Positions 40,839 to 49,288 of a stretch of 64,000 bases of DNA are shown in pieces. The DNA is taken from assembly GCA_045546135.1 (NCBI GenBank), contig JAZQCD010000008.1, positions 1 through 64,000 of the forward strand, in the 5' to 3' direction. The notes below the pieces were generated by a model that saw only the letters and a program-made list of their open reading frames with translations, did not search any database and was not told where the DNA came from. Made by a program: the position numbers and the translations under genes. Every line of letters begins with the position of its first letter. Position 1 is the first letter of the stretch. This stretch comes from RUG13409 sp045546135 (lineage in GTDB: Bacteria > Bacillota > Clostridia > Peptostreptococcales > Anaerovoracaceae).

Positions 40839-43519
40839 TTCAGATCGTACCAGCTGAATGCTGCATTCTTTTCAACTTCAAGTTTGACTTCCATATCCAC
40901 TGCGCCGGTCATTGACTCTTCAAGTATGCGGCTTACGAGCTCTTCCTTGTCTTTAGGAGCATCTATGATCAGTTCGTCATGGATCTGAAGTATGAGTCTT
41001 GCATCAGGTGCTTCTTTTTGCAGCCTCTCATAGACTCTGTTCATTGCTATCTTGATTATATCAGCTGCAGTTCCCTGTATAGGAGTATTCATGGCAAGCC
41101 TTTCACCAAACTGCCTGACCATGAACTGAGATGCATTGATCTCAGGGACCATCCTCCTTCTTCCAAAGAGGGTCCTTATCTCACCTGTCGCTTTGCAGCT
41201 TGAGACCGATCTGTCAAGGAATGCCTTTACATCGGAAAACTTCTTGAAATAGTCAGATATGTATTTTTCGGCTTCTTTTCTGCTTATGGTCAGTTCTTCT
41301 GAGAGTCCCCACTGGCTCATGCCGTATATGACTCCGAAATTTACAGCCTTTGCATTGGAACGCTGAACAGGAGTGACTTCATCAAGAGGAATACCGAACA
41401 CTCTTGAAGCTGTCTCTTTATGTATGTCGTGACCTTCTTTGAAAGCATTTATGAGAGTCTTATCTCCTGACATGGATGCCATGACTCTTAGCTCTATTTG
41501 TGAATAATCAGCTCCTATGAGGATATGATCCTTTGAAGAAGCAGTAAATACCTTCCTTAAATTCCTTCCAAGGTCAGTCCTGATCGGGATGTTCTGAAGG
41601 TTTGGTTCAGTGCAGGATATCCTTCCTGTTGCAGTTATAGTCTGCTGGAAATGAGGATGTATCTTTCCGTCATCTCCTACTAAAGGAAGAAGGCCGTCCA
41701 CATAGGTACTGCTGAGCTTAGCATAGGATCTGTATTCAAGGATCTTTTGTACTATAGGATAATCAGGAGCAAGCTTTTCAAGAACTTCTGCTGATGTGGA
41801 ATATCCTTTTGAAGTCTTTTTCCCTGCAGGGATATTAAGGACTTCAAAGAGTATATGGCCAAGCTGTTTAGGAGAATTGACATTGAAGTCTTCTCCTGCC
41901 ATTTCCTTTATTTCTTTTTCAAGGTCTAATATATGACTCTTGAGCATCTTTCCGTAATCGCGAAGAGCTTCAGGTTCTATCCTGAAACCTTCTGATTCCA
42001 TAGATGCGAGGACCTTTATCAACGGAAATTCTATTTCATAGCATACCTTTTCAAGACCTGCATCCTTTATCTCCTTTGCCTGAAGTAATGAAAGCTCTTC
42101 TATACCGCAAAGTTTTTTAACTTCGTCTTCAAGTCCTGAAGCCTCTTCCATATCAAAGAGTCCCATCTGCTTTTCTTCTGTCTTAAGCGTTAAATGAAAA
42201 TATTCAAGAAGCAGTTCTTCTGCGCTTCTTTCCTTTGATGATGGATCCAATACATAAGCTGCAACAGAAACATCAAAGCCTGTCTTTATCTTTGATATAT
42301 CCGCTCCGTTCCGATCAAGGAGATAATACAGTTTTCCAAGTCCGTATCCGCTGATCTCTATCTCTTTTGCGAATGCTTTTACAGCAAAGGATGTAAGGTC
42401 AGGAAGATCGAATACATAGTAGTCCTTTCCTGACAATACACGAAGGCTTTTAAGTTTTGGTTTTCCGATATGATCGTTATCAGAGCTCGTATCCAAAAAT
42501 ACCTTATCAAAAGAAGATATGAGTTTTAAGCCTTCATCTTCATTTTTTATGATATTTACTTTTGGAAGCTCATAATTATCAAAGAGACTGTACTGCGCTG
42601 ATGAATTCTCTTTTGCCTTACTTTCCCTTGAAGTTTCTGCATCGCTCCCTTGATCTTTTAAGAGCTTTGCAAGATAGGTCTTGAATTCAAGCTTTGTATA
42701 AAGATCTATGAGTTTATCCTTATCTTGAGCTTTTATCTCCATATCAGAGATCTCAAGATCCATTGGAACGTTTCTTACTATGGTAGCAAGTCTTTTGCTC
42801 ATCATAGCAGACATGGCTCCGTCTTCGACTTTTGCTCTAAGCTTTGCATTGCTTATCTCGTCTGTATGAGCAAGCATGTTCTCTAAGGATCCGAACTGTT
42901 TGATAAGGGCTGTTGCAGTCTTTTCGCCAACACCCGGGATCCCCGGGATATTGTCTGATGTGTCTCCTCTTAGGGCTTTATAGTCTATGAACTGCTCATG
43001 ATCGAAACCATATTCTTCTATCATTGCAGCGTCGTCATAGAGTTTGAAATCTGTCATACCTTTCTTGTTGATTATGACAGAAGTCATGTCGGTCGCAAGC
43101 TGAAGAGCATCTCTGTCGCCTGTTATGACATAGGACTTAAGACCTTCTTCTTCGGCCATCTTAGTTGCTGTTCCGATTATATCGTCAGCTTCAAAACCGT
43201 CGATCTCGAATCTTGCTATACCCATTGCATCGAGTATGTCTTTAAGTATTGGCATTTCCATGGCAAGCTCTAAAGGCATGCCCTTTCTTCCTGCCTTGTA
43301 TTCTCCATACTCTTTATGCCTAAAGGTAGGAGCCTTACGGTCAAAAGCAACAAGCATATGCGTAGGCTTGTAATCTGCTCTTATCTTTGAAAGCATACTC
43401 AAAAAGGCATATATACCCTGAGTATATATGCCTTCCTTTGTGATCATGGGTCTTTGTATCGCATAATAGCCTCTGTTGATGAGGCTGTTTCCGTCTATGA
43501 CTACTAATGATCTTTCCAT
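40835..43519 (-). CDS. polA: DNA polymerase I
   Basis: 894 residues: N-terminal 5' nuclease (F-D-R-K-A-P-T-F-R, G-D-R-D-A-L-Q-L, G-D-T-S-D-N-I-P-G-I-P-G-V-G), a central exonuclease-like domain, and the C-terminal polymerase (D-Y-S-Q-I-E-L-R motif A, K-A-V-N-F-G-V-I-Y-G motif B, Q-I-H-D-E motif C). The 3'-5' exonuclease site looks dead: the motif I D-T-E is D-T-S here. Repair and Okazaki maturation. It follows yebC by five bases; the ribosome site is weak. Confidence 0.98.
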   Translation of the reverse strand: MERSLVVIDGNSLINRGYYAIQRPMITKEGIYTQGIYAFLSMLSKIRADYKPTHMLVAFDRKAPTFRHKEYGEYKAGRKGMPLELAMEMPILKDILDAMGIARFEIDGFEADDIIGTATKMAEEEGLKSYVITGDRDALQLATDMTSVIINKKGMTDFKLYDDAAMIEEYGFDHEQFIDYKALRGDTSDNIPGIPGVGEKTATALIKQFGSLENMLAHTDEISNAKLRAKVEDGAMSAMMSKRLATIVRNVPMDLEISDMEIKAQDKDKLIDLYTKLEFKTYLAKLLKDQGSDAETSRESKAKENSSAQYSLFDNYELPKVNIIKNEDEGLKLISSFDKVFLDTSSDNDHIGKPKLKSLRVLSGKDYYVFDLPDLTSFAVKAFAKEIEISGYGLGKLYYLLDRNGADISKIKTGFDVSVAAYVLDPSSKERSAEELLLEYFHLTLKTEEKQMGLFDMEEASGLEDEVKKLCGIEELSLLQAKEIKDAGLEKVCYEIEFPLIKVLASMESEGFRIEPEALRDYGKMLKSHILDLEKEIKEMAGEDFNVNSPKQLGHILFEVLNIPAGKKTSKGYSTSAEVLEKLAPDYPIVQKILEYRSYAKLSSTYVDGLLPLVGDDGKIHPHFQQTITATGRISCTEPNLQNIPIRTDLGRNLRKVFTASSKDHILIGADYSQIELRVMASMSGDKTLINAFKEGHDIHKETASRVFGIPLDEVTPVQRSNAKAVNFGVIYGMSQWGLSEELTISRKEAEKYISDYFKKFSDVKAFLDRSVSSCKATGEIRTLFGRRRMVPEINASQFMVRQFGERLAMNTPIQGTAADIIKIAMNRVYERLQKEAPDARLILQIHDELIIDAPKDKEELVSRILEESMTGAVDMEVKLEVEKNAAFSWYDLK

Positions 43520-43524
43520 TGATG

Positions 43525-44250
43525 TTACTCGTATAGATCTACTGTGCTGTTAGTATATACTTTCTGAACGTCATCATCCTCTTCAAGAGCATCAAGCATC
43601 TTCTGAAGGCTCTTTATATGGCTTTCATCAGGTGTTGCTTCGATGGAAGGTACCATTGTGATCTCAGCTTCAACTGTTTCAAGTCCTGCATTCTTTATTG
43701 CCTGTGCAACGTCGTCGAATACTGAAGGATCGCAGATAACTTCAAAGCTGTCATCATATTCCTGAATGTCGTCAGCGCCTGCATCGAGTACTACATCCAT
43801 GAGCTGGTCTTCTGTGACTTCGGATTCTTCCTTATCGAAAACGAAGAGTCCTTTGCGATCGAACATGTAGGATACGCATCCCGGTGTTCCAAGGTTTCCG
43901 CCGAACTTATCGAAAGCGTGGCTGACGCTTGATGTGGTACGGTTCCTGTTATCTGTAAGTGTTTCAACTATGACTGCTACTCCGCCTGCTCCATATCCTT
44001 CGAATCTGAGTTCTTCGAGCTGTTCTCCTTCGAGTTCTCCTGTACCCTTCTTGATAGCGCGGTTTATATTATCGTTAGGAAGTCCGGCCTGCTTTGCTTT
44101 TTCTATAGCAGTACGAAGAGATGGATTGTAATCAGGATCTCCTCCTGCTTTTGCGGCTATCATTATAGCTCTTGCGAATTTAGTAAAGCTTGCTGCCCTC
44201 TTGCTGTCCTGTGCAGCTTTTCTTCCTGCGATGGTATTATGTCTACCCAT
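43525..44250 (-). CDS. YebC/TACO1-family protein
   Basis: 241 residues. N-terminal basic G-R-H-N-T-I-A-G-R-K and conserved L-P-N-D-N-I-N-R-A-I-K-K-G, G-Y-G-A-G-G-V-A-V-I-V, and N-R-N-R-T-x-S-x-V near 100. YebC members were seen as transcription regulators and more recently as helpers of translation through proline stretches. GGGAG precedes the ATG. First gene of a long operon running to pncC. Confidence 0.96.
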   Translation of the reverse strand: MGRHNTIAGRKAAQDSKRAASFTKFARAIMIAAKAGGDPDYNPSLRTAIEKAKQAGLPNDNINRAIKKGTGELEGEQLEELRFEGYGAGGVAVIVETLTDNRNRTTSSVSHAFDKFGGNLGTPGCVSYMFDRKGLFVFDKEESEVTEDQLMDVVLDAGADDIQEYDDSFEVICDPSVFDDVAQAIKNAGLETVEAEITMVPSIEATPDESHIKSLQKMLDALEEDDDVQKVYTNSTVDLYE

Positions 44251-44329
44251 TGGATATTCTCCCTTCTATTCTTGATGCAGGGCCTTATGACCCAAGCAAT
44301 ATTTAACTGTGTTCAACTGATTTAATTTA

Positions 44330-45076
44330 CTATAAATCAAGTGAAATATCAAGTACTACAGGGCAATGATCGGAGCCTTGTACATCATTTCTTATGACTA
44401 CGTCATTTACCTTATCCATTATCCTGTCTGAAACGATGAAATAGTCTATTCTCCATCCCACGTTCCTTTCCCTGGCTCTCATCCTGTATGACCACCAGGA
44501 ATATTCGACTTTGTCAGGATACAGTGTCCTGTATGCGTCCTTGAATCCTTCTGAAAGAAGCTCTCCGAAAGCTTCTCTTTCCTGATCTGAAAATCCTGCA
44601 TTATTGTGGTTAGTATCAGGATTTTTAAGATCTATCTCATTGTGAGCAACGTTTAAGTCGCCGCACATTATGACCGGTTTCTTTTTATCAAGTTCTTTTA
44701 AATATTCCCTTCTTCTTTTTTCCCAGTCAAGTCTATAGTCTATCCTTGCAAGCTCATTCTGAGAATTGGGAACATAATTATTAACTATGTAAAAATCATC
44801 ATATTCAAGGCATACGGTCCGGCCTTCATTGTCAAGGCCTCCGTAGTCTATGGCTTTAGGGACTTTTTTAGTAAGTATGAGGGTCCCGCTGTAGCCTTTT
44901 TTCTCTGCGCTGCTCCAGTACTGGAAGTATCCGGGAGTCTGCAGCTCTACCTGCTCAGGCTGAGCCTTTGTCTCCTGAAGGCATACCAAACTAGCGTCTT
45001 CATTTTCTATGAATTCAAGAAGACCCTTTTGAAGGCATGCCCTTATTCCGTTGACGTTGAATGTGATTATCTTCAT
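44330..45076 (-). CDS. exoA: Exodeoxyribonuclease III / AP endonuclease
   Basis: 248 residues, exonuclease-III family: I-T-F-N-V-N-G-I-R-A at the start, L-Q-E-T-K-A (catalytic Glu), C-G-D-L-N-V-A-H about 140, W-R-I-D-Y-F and the final G-S-D-H-C-P-V motif. It incises abasic sites in base-excision repair. I chose ATG at 45076; two earlier in-frame starts fall inside the RNase P RNA. No Shine-Dalgarno site is visible and only 14 bases separate the ATG from the rnpB 3' end. Confidence 0.95.
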   Translation of the reverse strand: MKIITFNVNGIRACLQKGLLEFIENEDASLVCLQETKAQPEQVELQTPGYFQYWSSAEKKGYSGTLILTKKVPKAIDYGGLDNEGRTVCLEYDDFYIVNNYVPNSQNELARIDYRLDWEKRRREYLKELDKKKPVIMCGDLNVAHNEIDLKNPDTNHNNAGFSDQEREAFGELLSEGFKDAYRTLYPDKVEYSWWSYRMRARERNVGWRIDYFIVSDRIMDKVNDVVIRNDVQGSDHCPVVLDISLDL

Positions 45077-45090
45077 TTGTTTTAAACAAA

Positions 45091-45466
45091 GCATGAGCAA
45101 CCAATAAGCCGGGTTCTGTATTAAACGATCATCTTTCTAGACCTGCCATTACTGACAGGCTCAAGCGACCTACCTTCCGAGAAGGGACGGGCAGCCCCCT
45201 TTCTGGCGTTGTTCTTTCGAAACTGCCACTCTATTTGGTCTTGCTCCGGATGGGGTTTACACTGACGCTCCATGTTACCATGAAGCCGGTAGGCTCTTAC
45301 CCTGCCTTTTCACCCTTGCCCCATATGAGGCGGTTCTTTTCTGTTGCACTTTCCTTCGGGTCACCCCGACCGGCCGTTAGCCGGCATCCTTGCCCTGCGG
45401 AGCCCGGACTTTCCTCCCGCAGAAGGCCTAGGGCCCTCTGCCAGCGACCGTCTCGGCTGCTCATGC
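45091..45466 (-). ncRNA. rnpB: RNase P RNA, bacterial class A
   Basis: About 376 nucleotides. The ends GCATGAGCA and TGCTCATGC pair as helix P1. Universally conserved pieces are present in order: GAGGAAAGTCCGGGCTCC, ACAGAAA, a GGTAAGAGCC, GGAGCAAGACCAAATAG (the tRNA-CCA region), and ACAGAACCCGGCTTA. The layout matches class A as in E. coli rather than the class B of Bacillus. The RNA removes tRNA 5' leaders. It starts three bases after the trmK stop, with no intergenic promoter. Confidence 0.97.
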
Positions 45467-45469
45467 ATA

Positions 45470-46159
45470 TCAAACTTTTCTTTTCAGTTCTAAAGCATCT
45501 TTAAGCTCTTTGAGCTCATTTTCAAACTTTAGGACCAGTGTTTTGTCTTCTTTTTTCGCATTCTTTAGCTGCGATAATATGTTTTCTTTTCCTTCTATCC
45601 TTCTTTGAAGATATTCTATAAGGAGAGGATCTCCCTTTTCAAGAAGGAACCGGGATATATTCTCTGATTCTATATATTCTGCATTTCCTGGTTCTACAGC
45701 AAAAACTTCGCAAAGAAGATCTTTTTCTCTGCAGATCCTGTAATCAATAAATCGGAATCCATTTTCAGTGAGCCAAGTTCTAAGTTCTCCTGCAAAGGTC
45801 CTGGGCTGGAGTATGATCCTTTTAAAACTGTGAGACTTTATAGGGCCCTTGCCAAGGATGTCCATAATGGTCTCACCGCCCATTCCTGCAATGATCACAG
45901 TAGAAACTTCGCTGTCACTTATAACTTCAAGTCCCGGTCCTACTCTAAGATCTGCTTTAAGTCCATATTTATCAAGGTTTGCTTTTGCTCTTGCTATGGG
46001 TCCTTCTGCAATGTCTGTAAGTATGACTGAAGGACATATCTTTTCAGATAACAGGTACATGGGAATATATCCGTGATCTGTCCCTATATCTGCTGCAGAT
46101 CCACCTTTTATGACCATATCCGCTATGGCCATCATCCTTTCAGAAAGCTTAATCTTCAA
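45470..46159 (-). CDS. trmK: tRNA (adenine-N1)-22 methyltransferase TrmK
   Basis: 229 residues. SAM-binding motif A-D-I-G-T-D-H-G-Y-I-P about 22-32, V-I-I-A-G-M-G-G-E-T about 87-96 and L-Q-P-R about 117, typical of TrmK, with a C-terminal coiled coil. It methylates A22 of tRNA. The start is TTG at 46159 because the conserved N-terminus (K-L-S-E-R) begins there and AAGGA lies upstream; it overlaps the rpoD end by 11 bases. Confidence 0.94.
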   Translation of the reverse strand: MKIKLSERMMAIADMVIKGGSAADIGTDHGYIPMYLLSEKICPSVILTDIAEGPIARAKANLDKYGLKADLRVGPGLEVISDSEVSTVIIAGMGGETIMDILGKGPIKSHSFKRIILQPRTFAGELRTWLTENGFRFIDYRICREKDLLCEVFAVEPGNAEYIESENISRFLLEKGDPLLIEYLQRRIEGKENILSQLKNAKKEDKTLVLKFENELKELKDALELKRKV

Positions 46160-47282
46160 GGTAATCCTTTAGCCTCTTGCTTCTGTTCGGATGACGAAGC
46201 TTTCTCAATGCTTTTGCTTCGATCTGACGTATACGCTCTCTTGTGACTTGGAACTGCTGACCTACTTCTTCGAGGGTCCTCTGCCTTCCGTCATCGAGTC
46301 CGAATCTAAGTCTTAAGACTTCCTGCTCTCTGTCTGTAAGAGTTGCAAGGACTTCGTTGAGCTGATCTTTGAGCATTGAGAATGCTGCTGCATCTGCAGG
46401 AGACGGAACATCATCATCAGGAATAAAGTCTCCAAGGTGAGAATCTTCCTCTTCGCCTATAGGGGTCTCAAGAGATACAGGTTCCTGAGCGATCTTTGAG
46501 ATCTCTCTGACCTTCTCTACAGGTATATCCATCTCTGCTGCTATTTCTTCTGGAGACGGATCTCTTCCGAGTTCCTGAAGGAGCTGCCTTGTTACTCTTA
46601 TCTGCTTGTTTATGGTCTCTACCATATGTACAGGGATCCTTATGGTCCTTGCCTGGTCTGCAATAGATCTTGTTATGGCCTGGCGTATCCACCATGTAGC
46701 ATATGTGGAAAATTTAAAGCCTTTTGTATAGTCGAACTTGTCGACTGCTTTGATAAGGCCCATGTTGCCTTCCTGGATGAGGTCAAGGAACTGCATTCCT
46801 CTGCCTACATATCTCTTTGCAATGGATACAACGAGACGAAGGTTTGCTTCGCAGAGTTTCTGCTTTGCAGTCTCATCGCCGTTTTCCATTTTTATGGCAA
46901 GGTCAAGCTCTTCTTCTGCCGTAAGGAGCGGAACTTTACCTATCTCCTTCAGATACATCCTGACAGGGTCATCTATTGCTATGGATTTTTCCAGATCTTC
47001 AAGGCTGTCTGATTCAGCTTCCTTTGCGATCTCTTCAAACTCTGCTTCGTCTGTTTCAGTCAACATCTCAAGAGCAAAGTCTTCTTCGACTTCCGGGATG
47101 ATCGGGATAAGATGGATATCTGATTCGTCGAACATCTCAAGTATTGCTTGTCTTTGATTATCGTCAAGGTCAAGATTGGTAACGAGCTCGTTGAAATCTG
47201 CTTCATTTACCGAACCTTCCTTTTGACCTTTTTCGATCATAGCTTCGATCATTTCTTTCTTTTTTTCGTCTGTATAAGGCAT
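46149..47282 (-). CDS. rpoD: RNA polymerase housekeeping sigma factor
   Basis: 377 residues, the short SigA form of Bacillota. Region 1.1-like N-terminus, region 1.2/2 (D-D-P-V-R-M-Y-L-K-E-I-G about 103-114, F-D-Y-T-K-G-F-K-F-S-T-Y-A-T-W-W-I-R-Q for -10 recognition), region 3, and region 4 (L-T-D-R-E-Q-E-V-L-R-L-R-F-G and V-T-R-E-R-I-R-Q-I-E-A-K-A). GGGGGG precedes the ATG. Follows dnaG by ten bases, the macromolecular-synthesis order lacking rpsU here. Confidence 0.98.
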   Translation of the reverse strand: MPYTDEKKKEMIEAMIEKGQKEGSVNEADFNELVTNLDLDDNQRQAILEMFDESDIHLIPIIPEVEEDFALEMLTETDEAEFEEIAKEAESDSLEDLEKSIAIDDPVRMYLKEIGKVPLLTAEEELDLAIKMENGDETAKQKLCEANLRLVVSIAKRYVGRGMQFLDLIQEGNMGLIKAVDKFDYTKGFKFSTYATWWIRQAITRSIADQARTIRIPVHMVETINKQIRVTRQLLQELGRDPSPEEIAAEMDIPVEKVREISKIAQEPVSLETPIGEEEDSHLGDFIPDDDVPSPADAAAFSMLKDQLNEVLATLTDREQEVLRLRFGLDDGRQRTLEEVGQQFQVTRERIRQIEAKALRKLRHPNRSKRLKDYLED

Positions 47283-47292
47283 ATTGTCCCCC

Positions 47293-49047
47293 CTATTTGA
47301 TCCTGCGGAGTTCTACGAGCTCCTGCATCAATTTGATACTGTCTTGTTTTGCTCTCTCATCGTCCTTCATATCATCGAGCATCTGGAGAGTATATTCTAT
47401 TTCTTTTATCCTTTTTTCGCGCTTTTTCTTTTCAAGCTTTTCTATGCAGTCTTTGTAAGCCGATCCGTCATTACCTGCTATAGTATCCTGCAATATCTGG
47501 TTAAGGTATGAATAGGCTTCTTCTGAAAGAACGTCTCTGAAACTTCCGGGATCAAGATCTGTTCCTTCTTTGTATGAACCCCTAAAGCAGTCTGCTATAT
47601 CTATTCCTTCCTGGGTCACGAAAGCATCTTCATAGCTGTCGAAATCCTTAAAATATTCGCTCTTTATGAACGAAAGCTTTATGAGCATGCGCTCTAGACT
47701 GATATCTGACCTTGAGACAGGTTTTATCTTGATCTCAGTCTCCTTTTCGGGTGTTCTTTCCGAAGGTTGAGGCATTGCATCAGGCAGACTCTTTGTTTCT
47801 CTTATCAAAGTATCTTCAGAGATGCTCAGTTTATCAGCAAGATACTTGGTATACACTTCCTGTTCTGCAGGAGTTAAGGTTTTTAGCACCTCAGCTATCT
47901 TTTTGATGAATTTAACATTTTGAGCGTTTGTTTCTCTTTTATATTTTTTCTGTATCAGAGCTATTTTGTAATCTACATGGTCAAGAGCTTTTTTTTGAAG
48001 CAGATCCATGAAAGAATCTTTTCCGAATTTTTTTACATATTCGTCAGGATCCTTTGCATTCTCTACATGAAGTACCTTTACTTCCATGTCTGCAGCTCTT
48101 AATATATCTATCCCTCTTACTGCAGCCCTTATGCCTGCTTTATCAGCATCATAGCAAAGGACTACTTTGCTGCAGTATCTCTTTAAAAGCTTTGCCTGGT
48201 TCTCTGTAAGCGCTGTACCAAGAGATGCGACTACATTCCGTACGCCGCTTTGGTAGAGGCTCACCATATCCATATATCCTTCAACAAGGAATGCGTAACC
48301 TTCTTCCTGAATTGCATCCTTTGCTTTATTTAGTCCGAAGAGATTGTTCTTTTTTAAGAATACGCCGGATTCCTGAGAATTGAGATACTTAGGTTCTCCT
48401 TCTCCTATGATCCTTCCGCCAAAGCCTATGACTTTACCTCTTGTATCTATGATAGGAAACATGAGTCTGTTTCTATACTTATCATAGACTCTTCCGTTCT
48501 TTTCAGATGCAAGCCCAAGTTCGACCATAGTGGTCTTTGATACTTTGTTCTTATCAAGATGATCTACAAGACCGGTCCAGCTGTCATCAGCATATCCAAG
48601 ACCAAAATCCTTTATGGTCTCAGGCGTAAGACCTCTTCCTGTTATATATTTGTAACCTTCGCTTTTTGTATCCTTGATCCTGCCATAGTAGTATCTTGCT
48701 GCAAGTCTGTTTACTTCAAGCATCTCCGCTCTTTTTTTAGATACCGAAGAATTCTCTCTTTCTATGGTCACTCCGTATTGAGCTGCAAGCTTTTCTACAG
48801 CCTCACCGAAGGAGATATTGTAATACTTTTGAACAAAAGAGAAAACATCGCCCGATTCGCCGCAACCAAAGCAGTGATAAAACTGTTTTGACTCAGACAC
48901 ACTAAAAGAAGGTGTCTTTTCGTTGTGGAATGGGCAGCATGCCATATACGAACTGCCGCCCCTTTTTAGGGTCACGACAGAGCCTATGACATCAACGATG
49001 TTACACCTTGCTTTGATCTCTTCAACTGCATTTGAATAGTTTGGCAT
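47293..49047 (-). CDS. dnaG: DNA primase
   Basis: 584 residues. N-terminal zinc finger C-C-P-F-H then C-F-G-C-G, Toprim core with E-G-Y-M-D about 258-262 and C-Y-D-A-D-K-A-G about 303-310, and a DnaB-binding C-terminal helical part. It makes RNA primers. ATG at 49047 follows GGGAG by eight bases and matches the family N-terminus; an upstream in-frame start at 49080 is less likely. Confidence 0.97.
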   Translation of the reverse strand: MPNYSNAVEEIKARCNIVDVIGSVVTLKRGGSSYMACCPFHNEKTPSFSVSESKQFYHCFGCGESGDVFSFVQKYYNISFGEAVEKLAAQYGVTIERENSSVSKKRAEMLEVNRLAARYYYGRIKDTKSEGYKYITGRGLTPETIKDFGLGYADDSWTGLVDHLDKNKVSKTTMVELGLASEKNGRVYDKYRNRLMFPIIDTRGKVIGFGGRIIGEGEPKYLNSQESGVFLKKNNLFGLNKAKDAIQEEGYAFLVEGYMDMVSLYQSGVRNVVASLGTALTENQAKLLKRYCSKVVLCYDADKAGIRAAVRGIDILRAADMEVKVLHVENAKDPDEYVKKFGKDSFMDLLQKKALDHVDYKIALIQKKYKRETNAQNVKFIKKIAEVLKTLTPAEQEVYTKYLADKLSISEDTLIRETKSLPDAMPQPSERTPEKETEIKIKPVSRSDISLERMLIKLSFIKSEYFKDFDSYEDAFVTQEGIDIADCFRGSYKEGTDLDPGSFRDVLSEEAYSYLNQILQDTIAGNDGSAYKDCIEKLEKKKREKRIKEIEYTLQMLDDMKDDERAKQDSIKLMQELVELRRIK

Positions 49048-49083
49048 CCCTAAATCTCCCTTTACCCTCCTCTTATTCAACGC

Positions 49084-49104
49084 AAAAAAGGAATTTCCTT
49101 TTTT
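49084..49104. repeat. Perfect palindrome before dnaG
   Basis: AAAAAAGGAA and TTCCTTTTTT flank one base. It lies about where transcription from the proposed dnaG promoter would start and could be a bidirectional terminator stem or an operator. Confidence 0.45.
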
Positions 49105-49106
49105 AT

Positions 49107-49135
49107 ATTATTGAATTATTTTACAAAATATTCAA
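49107..49135 (-). promoter_or_regulatory. Possible dnaG-rpoD operon promoter
   Basis: TTGAAT (49130-49135), 17 bases, AATAAT (49107-49112). The region is AT-rich so chance matches are likely; the position 60 bases before dnaG is right. Confidence 0.4.
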
Positions 49136-49170
49136 CCAAAAAAGGAAGGTGCAAAAGACATCTCCCTTTA

Positions 49171-49243
49171 AAAGCATACTCAATCTAGTATGAGCTTTTA
49201 TTTATCTTCTTTTTTGATCATGAATGTATACTCAACATTCATG
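49171..49243. repeat. Two inverted repeats in the dgt-dnaG spacer
   Basis: CATGAATGT / ACATTCATG (49219-49243, seven-base loop) and AAAGCATACT / AGTATG-a-GCTTT (49171-49198). Neither is followed by a convincing T-run on the minus strand. Together with the palindrome at 49084 they fill the 241-base spacer with structure. Probably end of dgt transcript or a leader element. Confidence 0.4.
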
Positions 49244-49288
49244 GTAACATGTCTAATGCCGTCAATCGTCCTTTACTATCATGTCAGA

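Noticed and set aside
44251..44329. Promoter for yebC-polA operon
   Set aside because: Several AT-rich -10-like words exist but none with a properly spaced -35; I could not support a specific site.
49201..49245. 14-codon ORF (ATG at about 49242) in the dgt-dnaG spacer
   Set aside because: No ribosome site, overlaps an inverted repeat, and too short to support without conservation data.
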